A stretch of DNA of 50,082 bases from Candidatus Sodaliphilus limicaballi (GTDB lineage Bacteria > Bacteroidota > Bacteroidia > Bacteroidales > Muribaculaceae), in the NCBI GenBank assembly GCA_018065815.1, contig JAGHSP010000256.1, positions 1-50,082 of the forward strand. Reading direction: 5' to 3'. The position numbers and the translations under genes were made by a program. Below the pieces are notes generated by a model. The model made no database searches and was not told the DNA's origin. It saw nothing but the letters and a program-made list of their open reading frames with translations. This document shows positions 26,187 to 33,852 of this stretch, piece by piece; position 1 is the stretch's first letter; the number at the start of each line of letters is the position of its first letter.

Positions 26187-26756
26187 TTACTGTTTTATTC
26201 GTTTAACAAATTTGATTATCGCTTTGATGCGGCCCAGCAACAGGCCGATTATAATACCGGTGAAAAGCCATTTTAACGCCGTTTTAATGCCGTTGGGAGA
26301 CTTCTCTTTCACTTCCTCGCTCTGCTCGGCATAAAGCCGGTAGCCGGCATCGGCCAGTGCGTCAATCGCTCGCTGCTGGGTCGCAATGGTCTGCTCATAA
26401 CGCTCGCACTGCAGCTGAAGGCTGTCACACGTAGCCTCCACGACTATCACCTCTGGCTTGCCGTCGGTGGCAGCCCTGCGCTGCACGTTCACGTTGGCTT
26501 GACCGCTGCGGCCCGTCCAACTCGCGCCCTCGGGCAACCGCAGGAGGCTGTCCTTCACTATCGTCACCGTCACCTTGCTCTCGGGAACGGTCACGGCTTG
26601 CTGACGCACCACGGTCACCTCCCTTGTGCTGTCCATCACCGTGCGTTCCACCTTTTGGCGGGTCTCTACGGTCTGGCTTGCGCTCTGGGCCTTTTTGCTG
26701 GTACTGCATGCGCCTAAGCACAGGGCAGTTATCACTATACTTGCAACAGTTGGCAT
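26187..26756 (-). CDS. Lipoprotein with C-terminal membrane segment, spanin candidate
   Basis: Starting at the ATG at 26756 gives MPTVASIVITALCLGACSTS, a lipoprotein signal with lipobox LGAC and serine at +2. A long charged helical/beta region follows, then a C-terminal transmembrane helix (ALKWLFTGIIIGLLLG) with basic residues after it. An outer-membrane lipid anchor plus a C-terminal inner-membrane helix is the layout of unimolecular spanins, which join the two membranes at lysis. It follows the amidase and holin-like genes, which fits a lysis cassette. The upstream gene overlaps it in another frame for about 330 bp. Confidence 0.6.
   Translation of the reverse strand: MPTVASIVITALCLGACSTSKKAQSASQTVETRQKVERTVMDSTREVTVVRQQAVTVPESKVTVTIVKDSLLRLPEGASWTGRSGQANVNVQRRAATDGKPEVIVVEATCDSLQLQCERYEQTIATQQRAIDALADAGYRLYAEQSEEVKEKSPNGIKTALKWLFTGIIIGLLLGRIKAIIKFVKRIKQ
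26281..26294 (-). repeat. Copy of the phage motif inside the spanin gene
   Basis: GTTTTAATGCCGTT on the plus strand matches the first 14 bases of the intergenic motif found at 15820 and 37143. It is within coding sequence here, so it may be chance or a decayed copy. Confidence 0.3.
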
Positions 26757-27033
26757 CGTCAATCGCCTTGCGAAGACGCGCCATTTCGCGCTTCGTCGCG
26801 CCGAGGTCTCTGCGGGTCGCATCTAATTCTTGTCTTAATGGTTCAACAATATTCTTCACCAATATGCTCGTGGCCTGCTCGGTGTTGGTGATGTTCACCG
26901 TGTTGGCCTCAGCCTTGGCTTTCTCGGCCTCAGCATTGGCCTTGCGCAGGGTGCTGCGCAGGGTCACGATGGCGATGATGGTGGCGGCAAGACCGCCCCC
27001 AAGAATGACATTCAACACTTCGCTCCAGTCCAT
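26425..27033 (-). CDS. Holin-like / inner-membrane lysis protein with coiled coil
   Basis: The 202-codon frame starts MDWSEVLNVILGGGLAATIIA with one N-terminal membrane helix (residues 8-25), followed by an alanine/glutamate-rich coiled coil (KANAEAEKAKAEANTVN) and CCKYSDNCPVLRR. The C-terminal 80 residues are low complexity and overlap the spanin gene out of frame, as with Rz/Rz1. I take it as a membrane partner of the lysis system; holin and i-spanin are both possible. The start at 27033 is preceded by the amidase stop at 27057. Confidence 0.55.
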   Translation of the reverse strand: MDWSEVLNVILGGGLAATIIAIVTLRSTLRKANAEAEKAKAEANTVNITNTEQATSILVKNIVEPLRQELDATRRDLGATKREMARLRKAIDDANCCKYSDNCPVLRRMQYQQKGPERKPDRRDPPKGGTHGDGQHKGGDRGASASRDRSREQGDGDDSEGQPPAVARGRELDGPQRSSQRERAAQGCHRRQARGDSRGGYV

Positions 27034-27056
27034 CGTTTATCGGTTTTTATTCGGTT

Positions 27057-27530
27057 TCACTTCTGGTCGATGCCTATCTCTTTGAGCCACTTGGGCACAT
27101 CGAAACTCGGACACGCCTTGTTGGCCACCTGGTAGTGGCCGATGATCTTCACTTGCGGGAACTTCTTGTGGAAGTCCAGCACATACTTCTTGAGGGCCTC
27201 CTTTTGGGCTGCAGTGCGGGTGTCCTTGGCTTTCTTTCTGTTATTGGCATCCACACCGCCCACATACACCACATGGCGGCTCACCGCATTGTAGCCTTTG
27301 GCTCCGTTGGTGATCTCCCATGGGTCAACCCAGGCATCCTCGTTGTTGTTCACCAGGCGCTCAACCTTGCCGTCAAGGTGAATCATGTCGGTGTAACCTA
27401 CCTGCTTCCACCCCCGCCCCTTGGGCTCGGGGTCAGTGTGCCAGTGACGGATCTCACTGGAAGTGACCTCGCGCCCTTCGGGAGTGGCGGTGCAATGAAG
27501 CACAAGGTATAGCAACTGTTTACGTGGCAT
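27057..27530 (-). CDS. N-acetylmuramoyl-L-alanine amidase endolysin
   Basis: The product belongs to the amidase_2/T7-lysozyme family of peptidoglycan-cleaving enzymes. From the ATG at 27530 it starts MPRKQLLYLVLHCTAT, with the zinc-binding histidine of the LHCTAT strand. Two more ligand regions are visible: a downstream His in SRHVVYVGG and the GHYQVANKACPSFD motif, with Cys and His/Asp placed as in the family. The start overlaps the capsid gene stop region with an AGGAG sequence just upstream. It has no signal peptide, so release depends on the neighbouring membrane proteins. Confidence 0.88.
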   Translation of the reverse strand: MPRKQLLYLVLHCTATPEGREVTSSEIRHWHTDPEPKGRGWKQVGYTDMIHLDGKVERLVNNNEDAWVDPWEITNGAKGYNAVSRHVVYVGGVDANNRKKAKDTRTAAQKEALKKYVLDFHKKFPQVKIIGHYQVANKACPSFDVPKWLKEIGIDQK

Positions 27531-27532
27531 GA

Positions 27533-28600
27533 TTAGGAGGCTTGGTAACCGCTGCACATCACCACACCGGCATCGGCCTTTTTGGGCATGCAGATGAAGT
27601 AGTGGCGGAAGTTAATCTTGTTACGCTGGTACTCGGGATCGGTCGAGGCCTCGCTGTAGTACATCTTGGTCGAGCCGGTGCACTTGAACACGCGGGGGGT
27701 GTAGAAGGCAAACGAGCACTGGAACTCGCCGGTACTGGCGGCGGCACCCACATCTTTCTTTGTGCCTGCAGTGGTGTACAGCGGGTTATTGGCAAACTCG
27801 TAGATGTCGAAACCGAACAGACGGCCAACAGTGCCGTCGGCGCGGTTGATGTTGTATTGCTCCTTGAATGCCTGGCTGGTCTCGAGTAAGTCATTCACAT
27901 GGTCGGTACACAGCACCAGACGGCGGTTCTGCGAGGGCACCTTCAACTTGTCGAGCGAGCGTTTCATGTTGATGACATCCTGGACGGTGAGTTTCAGGCG
28001 ACCGGTGTCGGCATCACGCTCGCCAGTGGTCACGAGCACGGGAGTTGTCGCACTGTTCTGTGTGGCACACAGCGCATGGGCGGCCTTGGCAAACTTGGCA
28101 TCATTGATGGCGTTGCCGTGACTCTCCTTGACACGGGCCATCTTGTCATAACTCAGGGCATATAACTCATCGTCGGTGATGGGGGTCACCTTGCTCTGGA
28201 ACTTGTCGAGGCTGATGGTGATGTCAGTGTCGTTGAGTGCCTGCAAGGGGATGGGATAGGTGGTATTGTTAACCAGCACATCGGGGTCAACGCCCACATC
28301 AACGAGATGGATAACATCGTTCTCGGCAAGCGACGAGGCATCGGGGATGCCGTCAAGGAAGGTGGCCTCAAGGCCACGGCGCAGGTACTTGACCAGTTCA
28401 CCGGTCCACACCTCGGTCAGCACACCGGCACGCAAGGCTCCGGCAGGAGCCAGATTGAACAGGCCGCACACTGCGGCAACACCATTGGCGCCAATCGCGC
28501 CGGTCACGGGATCAATGCCCACGGCACCGCCCATGGTGGCTCCCATCACGCTGTTGAACACCAGCGACATCAGGAGCATGAAAATCATTTTCAACTTCAT
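27533..28600 (-). CDS. Major capsid protein
   Basis: The 355-residue protein follows the protease/scaffold gene and precedes the lysis and tail genes, the usual place of the major head protein. Its body (LTEVWTGELVKYLRR, DHVNDLLETSQAFKEQY, GFDIYEFANNPLY) resembles capsid proteins of Bacteroidetes phages. The N-terminus MKLKMIFMLLMSLVFNSVMG looks like a signal peptide, which is odd for a cytoplasmic capsid; it may be a delta-domain that the protease removes. Confidence comes from order and size, less from motifs. Confidence 0.8.
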   Translation of the reverse strand: MKLKMIFMLLMSLVFNSVMGATMGGAVGIDPVTGAIGANGVAAVCGLFNLAPAGALRAGVLTEVWTGELVKYLRRGLEATFLDGIPDASSLAENDVIHLVDVGVDPDVLVNNTTYPIPLQALNDTDITISLDKFQSKVTPITDDELYALSYDKMARVKESHGNAINDAKFAKAAHALCATQNSATTPVLVTTGERDADTGRLKLTVQDVINMKRSLDKLKVPSQNRRLVLCTDHVNDLLETSQAFKEQYNINRADGTVGRLFGFDIYEFANNPLYTTAGTKKDVGAAASTGEFQCSFAFYTPRVFKCTGSTKMYYSEASTDPEYQRNKINFRHYFICMPKKADAGVVMCSGYQAS

Positions 28601-28628
28601 GTTTCAATATTCTTAAATGGTTTGTAAC

Positions 28629-29573
28629 TTAGTCCTCAATCTCACATTCGTAGCCGTACTCGGCCTTGAACAGGCGCTTGTACTCATCGGGCTGGTTCTT
28701 GCGCAGATCCATGATCTTGTCGCTGGGCACTTCGCTCAGTTTCTGCCAGGTCTGTCCCTGGGGTGCTGCACCCTGGTGTCCTACCACCTGGCTCAACTTC
28801 ACCTGGGCACTCATGGCATCAAAGGTGGCGTTCAGGCTCTCAATGCCGACCTTTTTCCCGAGCTCAATAAAATGGGCCTTCTTGTCGGCGCTGATCTTCT
28901 TCTCGGCGATGGCACCTTCCACAGCGGACTCGATGCGCGACAACTGCAGCGCGTCATTCTCCTTGGCCAGTGTCTCGCGCTCGGCGGCAGCGGCCTTCAA
29001 CTCGGCGACCTTGGCCTTGATGGCCTCCTCGCTCGCGTCTGCCGGCAGACCCAGCAGCAGGGCAAATTCTTCTTTGTTCATCTTCTTGTCTTGTTTTTTA
29101 TTATGGTTCAACTTCGGCAGGGGGCTTTCGCCGTCCTTGCCCATCTCTAATCGCTTGCCGTCTCGCATCAGCACAATGGCGTCATCGTTGGCACCAATGT
29201 CAACGACACTGACCTCAAACAGTTTGCTCCGGGTGATGGTCGGGCTTGTCTGCCCCTCGACGAGGTGCTTCTTGTCCTCGCTCAACTCAAGCACGTCGAT
29301 GCCCACACTCACCATCTTCAAGGAGCCGAACTCCCATTGCTTTTTGCAACGCTGGCTCAACTCGCTGGCCTCGTCAAACATCAGTTCGCCGGTCACTTCG
29401 TCACCCTCGACTTTCAGGTCTTTCACATAGCCTATGACCTGGCCACGCTCGTGCATGTAGAGCAGCACCGGGTTCCGCTCATACTGCGACACGTCCATGC
29501 CGGCGGTCAGCACACGTGTACCGTAACTGTTCAACCGCTCGTTGGTGATTCTTACTCTCTTGTTTTTTGCCAT
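28629..29573 (-). CDS. Prohead serine protease fused to scaffold
   Basis: The N-terminal 150 residues are an HK97/U35-type prohead protease. The catalytic histidine is in LLYMHERGQVIG (His41), the serine in LFEVSVVDIG (Ser122), and the strand MVSVGIDVLEL leads to it. A basic hinge follows (NHNKKQDKKMNKEE), then an alanine-rich coiled coil (AKVAELKAAAAERETLAK) as internal scaffold. It should cleave itself and the capsid N-terminus during maturation. It is the first gene of the leftward head/tail operon, transcribed away from the terminase gene. Confidence 0.87.
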   Translation of the reverse strand: MAKNKRVRITNERLNSYGTRVLTAGMDVSQYERNPVLLYMHERGQVIGYVKDLKVEGDEVTGELMFDEASELSQRCKKQWEFGSLKMVSVGIDVLELSEDKKHLVEGQTSPTITRSKLFEVSVVDIGANDDAIVLMRDGKRLEMGKDGESPLPKLNHNKKQDKKMNKEEFALLLGLPADASEEAIKAKVAELKAAAAERETLAKENDALQLSRIESAVEGAIAEKKISADKKAHFIELGKKVGIESLNATFDAMSAQVKLSQVVGHQGAAPQGQTWQKLSEVPSDKIMDLRKNQPDEYKRLFKAEYGYECEIED

Positions 29574-29589
29574 TGTCTTCGTGTTCTTT

Positions 29590-29739
29590 GTCGCGATTGC
29601 ATCGCGACTGTATGATTAAAATGCACCGCAAAATTGGGTGTTTCAAACCAACCGAACAAATAAGTGTGAAACGCTTGCACACTTCTATGAAACCGCTTCA
29701 CACTTCTTTTGCAGTCGCCCCCATTTTGCCCAATTTTGC
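29590..29739. promoter_or_regulatory. Palindrome-rich divergent region between head protease and terminase genes
   Basis: Nested inverted repeats fill this gap: GTCGCGAT-TGC-ATCGCGAC (29590-29608); GCAAAATTGGG (29628-29638) with CCCAATTTTGC (29729-29739); and AAGTGTGAA (29662-29670) with TTCACACTT (29697-29705). They lie between two divergently transcribed structural operons, so they could hold late promoter/activator sites. No consensus -7/-33 pair was found. A packaging (pac) role is less likely for a Mu-like phage. Confidence 0.55.
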
Positions 29740-29783
29740 ACCGTGTTTTAAGACATTTTATTAACGCTAACGACTTTCGCGAA

Positions 29784-30266
29784 ATGAATAAGGCAGAATT
29801 AGAAAACAAGAAGGCACTGGGGCGAACCCTGTTCCTCTCTGGCATGGAACTGACCGAAATTGCCGAGCGCATATCGGTCAGCCGTCAGACGGTCTCGAAG
29901 TGGGCCAATGGCGAGGGATGGAAGGAGGCACGCGCCGCCAAGAACATCACACGTCCGGAACTGGTGAACAAACTCCTCCTGACGATTGACAAACTCATCA
30001 CTTCGGTCAACGAGTCCGACGACCCGACACTCATTGCGGGACTCGGCGACCGTCTGGCAAAACTCTCATCGGTCATCGAGAAACTCGACAAGAAGGCCAA
30101 CGTCGTTGACGCCATCGAGGTATTCATGGCTTTCAACCGCTGGATACAAGACCAGGCTTGCTATGATCCGGAGATAACACCGGAACTCATCAAGGCCATC
30201 AACAAGTACCAGAACTTGTTCCTCAAGGAGAAGATGACCAGCATGACCACCGCCAACGAGCTCTAA
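29784..30266 (+). CDS. Terminase small subunit
   Basis: From the ATG at 29784 the product (MNKAELENKKALGRTLFLSG) has an N-terminal helix-turn-helix, ELTEIAERISVSRQTVSKWANGEGW, at about 20-45. A helical oligomerisation region follows (LLLTIDKLITSVNESDD). Small terminase subunits bind DNA and load the motor. The next gene, four bases on, is the large subunit, which supports the call. The upstream 75 bases of open frame lack a second good start and are not used. Confidence 0.83.
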   Translation: MNKAELENKKALGRTLFLSGMELTEIAERISVSRQTVSKWANGEGWKEARAAKNITRPELVNKLLLTIDKLITSVNESDDPTLIAGLGDRLAKLSSVIEKLDKKANVVDAIEVFMAFNRWIQDQACYDPEITPELIKAINKYQNLFLKEKMTSMTTANEL

Positions 30267-30269
30267 ACC

Positions 30270-31835
30270 ATGGCTGCCATCACCGAGATAAAACGGGCTC
30301 AGGAACGCTGGGAGGAACACTGCCGCCAAATCCAGAGCATGACCGACACGGCAAGCCTGGTGCGCGAGGACGCCACACAGAAGGAGCAGCGCATTCGCCG
30401 CCTCCTGCGTGACTATGCGGCGTTCTGCGAGTATTACTTCCCGCACTTCCTCATCCTCCGGGACAAGTCCACAGGTAAGGCGATACGTACCATCCACAAT
30501 GCGCCGTTCCACAACCAGGCGGCACGCAAGGTGAAAAGCACGCAGAACCTCAAGGCGGTCTTCATGTGGCCGCGTGGACACGCCAAGTCAACCCATTTCG
30601 ACATTTTCATGCCATTATGGCTCATGTTCCAGCCGCAACGGCTCATCAACTTCATGGTGATTGTCGGCAAGTCCGAGGACAGCGCCGACCGGCTCCTGGG
30701 TGACATTCAGGCGGAGCTCCAGTACAACAAGCGCATCATCACCGACTTCGGCGAGCAGATGTCGCTCGGCAACTGGATGGAGGGAGAGTTCTCGACAAAG
30801 CAGGGCGTGAAGTTCCTGGCTGTGGGGCGGGGTCAGTCGCCGCGAGGCCTGCGCGAGCGTGAGGCACGACCCGACTACATCGTGATCGATGACCTGGACG
30901 ACGACGAACTGTGCCGCAACGAGCGCCGTGTCCGCGAACTCACCCAGTGGGTCAAGGAGGCTCTTTTCGGTGCTCTTGACGTTGGTCGTGGCCGCTTCAT
31001 CATGGTGGGCAACCTCATCAGCAAGACTTCTGTACTGGCCAACATCGCCGCCACACGTGGGGTGCATGTCTCAAAGATCTGCGCCGTCGATGCCAAGGGC
31101 AATCCGGTGTGGAAGGAGAAATGGACCAAGCAGGAGGCACAGGAGTATGCCGACTTCGTGGGCTACCGCGCCTGGCAGAAGGAGATGATGCACAACCCCA
31201 TCAGCACAGGGGGCATCTTCAAGCATGAGTGGATTAGATATAAAAAGGTGGCACCGCTGCGCAAGTATGAGCAACTCATCTGCTACACCGACCCGTCGTT
31301 CAAATCGACCACTGCCAACGACTACAAGGCATGCCGCCTGTGGGGCAAACTCGGCAATGAACTTCATCTGATTGACACCTACGTCCGGCAGGACACGGTC
31401 TCGGGAATGGTGCGGTGGCTCTATGACCTGCACGAGCGCATCACCGAGGCGGGAGCGGCGGCATTGTTCTACATGGAGGCCAACTTCATGCAGGACATCA
31501 TCCTTGACGAGTTCACCACCGAGGGCGAGATACGCGGCTACCAGTTGCCCATCATGCCCGACACGCGCAAGAAACCGGAGAAGGTGCAGCGCATCGAGGC
31601 GGTCAGCCCGCTATGGGAGCGAGGCTTCGTGTTCTATAACGAGGCACTCAAGGACAGCCCCGACATGCAGGTGGGCATAGAGCAGACACTGGCACTGGAA
31701 CGGGGCAGCCGTGTCCATGACGATGCGCCTGATGCCGACGAGGGAGCCATCTGGTTCCTCCAGCGAAACACAAGACAACAGATTTATCAACCCAGGCTGA
31801 CTCCGCGCAGCCACATTCCTAAAAACTCCTGGTAA
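30270..31835 (+). CDS. Terminase large subunit
   Basis: The 521-residue protein is the DNA-packaging ATPase/nuclease. The ATPase part has a Walker A variant GHAKSTHFDIF (103-113) after MWPR and a Walker B YIVIDDLDDDEL near residue 205. The C-terminal RNase H-like nuclease starts with YTDPSFKSTTANDYKA and continues to DAPDADEGA. Together with the small subunit and portal it starts the plus-strand head module. In Mu-like phages packaging begins in phage DNA and runs into host DNA. Confidence 0.93.
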   Translation: MAAITEIKRAQERWEEHCRQIQSMTDTASLVREDATQKEQRIRRLLRDYAAFCEYYFPHFLILRDKSTGKAIRTIHNAPFHNQAARKVKSTQNLKAVFMWPRGHAKSTHFDIFMPLWLMFQPQRLINFMVIVGKSEDSADRLLGDIQAELQYNKRIITDFGEQMSLGNWMEGEFSTKQGVKFLAVGRGQSPRGLREREARPDYIVIDDLDDDELCRNERRVRELTQWVKEALFGALDVGRGRFIMVGNLISKTSVLANIAATRGVHVSKICAVDAKGNPVWKEKWTKQEAQEYADFVGYRAWQKEMMHNPISTGGIFKHEWIRYKKVAPLRKYEQLICYTDPSFKSTTANDYKACRLWGKLGNELHLIDTYVRQDTVSGMVRWLYDLHERITEAGAAALFYMEANFMQDIILDEFTTEGEIRGYQLPIMPDTRKKPEKVQRIEAVSPLWERGFVFYNEALKDSPDMQVGIEQTLALERGSRVHDDAPDADEGAIWFLQRNTRQQIYQPRLTPRSHIPKNSW

Positions 31836-31836
31836 T

Positions 31837-32067
31837 ATGTTCAATCTCATCAAGCGACTCATATTCGCATTCAAGTACAAGAGGGCGGTGAAGCGGGCCG
31901 ACTACTTCCGTCACATCACCCACCGCAAGCACATGGTCATCCTCCTGGGCGGCAAGTTGCACGTCATCGCCAAGCAGGACATCAAAACCTTCATCCGCAA
32001 ACGCCTCCTCAAGAAAGGGACCACCGTTGCCGATGTCGAGAAGATTGCACTTTACACAACCATTTAA
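31837..32067 (+). CDS. Small basic phage protein, 76 aa
   Basis: The product (MFNLIKRLIFAFKYKRAVKRA) is lysine/arginine-rich with a short hydrophobic start and no known domain. It sits one base after the terminase gene and 12 bases before the gp36-like gene, so it is part of the head module. It may be a connector or packaging accessory. The frame is intact and its packing supports that it is real. Confidence 0.65.
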   Translation: MFNLIKRLIFAFKYKRAVKRADYFRHITHRKHMVILLGGKLHVIAKQDIKTFIRKRLLKKGTTVADVEKIALYTTI

Positions 32068-32079
32068 CAACGACTCGCC

Positions 32080-32499
32080 ATGTTTATAACCGATGAAGAC
32101 TACCGCGTGGTCATCGGCGAGAATGCGCTGAAGACCATCTCACAGGTGAGCGAGACCAACCGCCGGCAGGCCGAGGATGAAGCCGCCGAGGAAATCGCTT
32201 CTTACCTGCGACCGAAATATGACGCCGTGGCCATCTTCAACGCCATCGGCGAGCAGCGCAACTCCTACATTGTGATGATTGCCTGCGACATCGCGCTCTA
32301 CCACCTCTCGGCATCGCTGCCGCAGAAGATGGGTACCGAGGTGCGCAAGGAGCGGTACGACCGCGCCATCAAGTGGCTCGAGGGGGTGCAGGCAGGCAAG
32401 ATTGTGCCCGACCTGCCTCTGGCCACCGACGAGGAAACCGGCGACACGCTCCAGGGTTTCTCCTTTCATAGCGAACCGAAACTGACTAATAACTGGTAA
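32080..32499 (+). CDS. Mu gp36-like head-tail protein (DUF1320)
   Basis: The 139-residue protein starts MFITDEDYRVVIGENALKTISQ and continues with helical EDEAAEEIASYLRPKYD and IACDIALYHLSASLPQKM. That layout is the DUF1320/gp36 family of Mu-type phages. It is likely a head-completion or neck protein that joins the portal to the tail. It lies directly before the portal gene. The C-terminus (TLQGFSFHSEPKLTNNW) is typical of Bacteroidetes members. Confidence 0.8.
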   Translation: MFITDEDYRVVIGENALKTISQVSETNRRQAEDEAAEEIASYLRPKYDAVAIFNAIGEQRNSYIVMIACDIALYHLSASLPQKMGTEVRKERYDRAIKWLEGVQAGKIVPDLPLATDEETGDTLQGFSFHSEPKLTNNW

Positions 32500-32503
32500 G
32501 ATC

Positions 32504-33847
32504 ATGGGACTTTTTCAAGACATCATAGACCGCCTCAGCGGCAAGTATGTGCTGCACACGCCGCACGGTGATTTTAACCTGGCACGAAACTCCGACCGCA
32601 AGAAGTTGCACAAGATCATGGTGGACATTCAGCGAACCACCGACAGCCTCACGCGCCAGGATCTGGGCGACTGGCGCAGGGCCTGGCAGATGGCCATCAA
32701 TGTGGACAGCCCCGACCGACTGCGCCTCTATCAGGTGTACCGCGACGTGGAGATTGACGCGCACCTCTCGGGCTGCGTAGAGCAGCGCAAGGGCTTCGTG
32801 CTCTCGCGCTCGTTCAAACTGGTTACACCCGACGGCGACGAGAACGAGGAGGCAATGGACTACTTCGACCAGGCCTGGTTCAAGCAACTCATGCGTTTCG
32901 CCCTCGACAGTATCTACTGGGGACACTCACTCATCGAACTGGGCGATGTGGTCAGCACCGAGAACGGGCTGCTCTCTCTCGACGGCGTGACGCTCATCGA
33001 CCGCCGCCACGTGATTCCCGAATACCACCGTGTGGTCCGCAACATGGGCGATGACTGGAAGTCGGGCATCGACTACCATGAGGCACCGTTTGCCAACCAG
33101 GTCATCGAAGCCGGGCAACCGCACGACCTCGGCCTCTACCTCAAGGCGGCACAGCAGACCATCCCCAAAAAGAACGCCATGGGCTTCTGGGACACGTTCA
33201 CCGAGATCTTCGGCATGCCCATGCGCATCGCAAAGACCACCTCGCGCGACGAGAAAGACATCAGCCGGCTCCAGAAGGTGCTCGACCTCATGGGTAGCAC
33301 CCAGTCGGGCGTGATGCCCGAGGGAACCGAGATTGAGATTGTCGAGTCCTCCAAGGGCGACGCATTCAATGTCTATGACCGACGAATCGACCGAGCCAAC
33401 TCGGAACTGTCGAAACTCATCATCGGGCAGACAATGACCATCGAGGACGGTTCAAGCCTCAGCCAGTCCGAAACACACCTCAAGGTGTTCGAGAACCTGG
33501 TGGAGGCTGACTGCGACCTGATCCGTGACTTAGTGAACACACAACTCATACCACGACTCATCACCATAGGCTTCCCGCTCAAGGGGCTGCGCTTCGACTG
33601 GGACTACTCCATCGACTACACACCCGAGCAGCAAGTGGCCTACGAGACGATGGTGCTGAACAACTACGAGGTTGACCCCTCATACTTCGAGGAGAAGTAC
33701 GGCATGCCGGTGGGCGAGCGCCGGAGCAATGCCCCCGTCGCGCCCACAGAGCCGCCACAGGACGATAAAAAAACCGAAAGCGAGGAAACGCCCACCGAAG
33801 AGAACACAAGCCGCCAGGCGGCGACTGTTCGCCCTTTTTTCGACTGA
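32504..33847 (+). CDS. Portal protein (Mu gp29-like, DUF935)
   Basis: The 447-residue protein is of the Mu gp29 portal family. Features include RTTDSLTRQDLGDWRRAWQMA near the N-terminus, KGFVLSRSFKLVTPDG, and FGMPMRIAKTTSRDEKD, followed by GSTQSGVMPEGTEIEIVE and IIGQTMTIEDGSSLSQSE. The last residues are Thr/Glu-rich. It should form the dodecameric ring through which DNA enters and leaves the head. The gene is followed after 5 bp by the MuF gene, as in Mu (gp29-gp30). Confidence 0.92.
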   Translation: MGLFQDIIDRLSGKYVLHTPHGDFNLARNSDRKKLHKIMVDIQRTTDSLTRQDLGDWRRAWQMAINVDSPDRLRLYQVYRDVEIDAHLSGCVEQRKGFVLSRSFKLVTPDGDENEEAMDYFDQAWFKQLMRFALDSIYWGHSLIELGDVVSTENGLLSLDGVTLIDRRHVIPEYHRVVRNMGDDWKSGIDYHEAPFANQVIEAGQPHDLGLYLKAAQQTIPKKNAMGFWDTFTEIFGMPMRIAKTTSRDEKDISRLQKVLDLMGSTQSGVMPEGTEIEIVESSKGDAFNVYDRRIDRANSELSKLIIGQTMTIEDGSSLSQSETHLKVFENLVEADCDLIRDLVNTQLIPRLITIGFPLKGLRFDWDYSIDYTPEQQVAYETMVLNNYEVDPSYFEEKYGMPVGERRSNAPVAPTEPPQDDKKTESEETPTEENTSRQAATVRPFFD

Positions 33848-33852
33848 GCCCC

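Noticed and set aside
29709..29783. Upstream extension of the terminase small subunit
   Set aside because: The extra residues overlap the palindromic divergent region and show no family similarity; ATG 29784 starts the helix-turn-helix domain properly.
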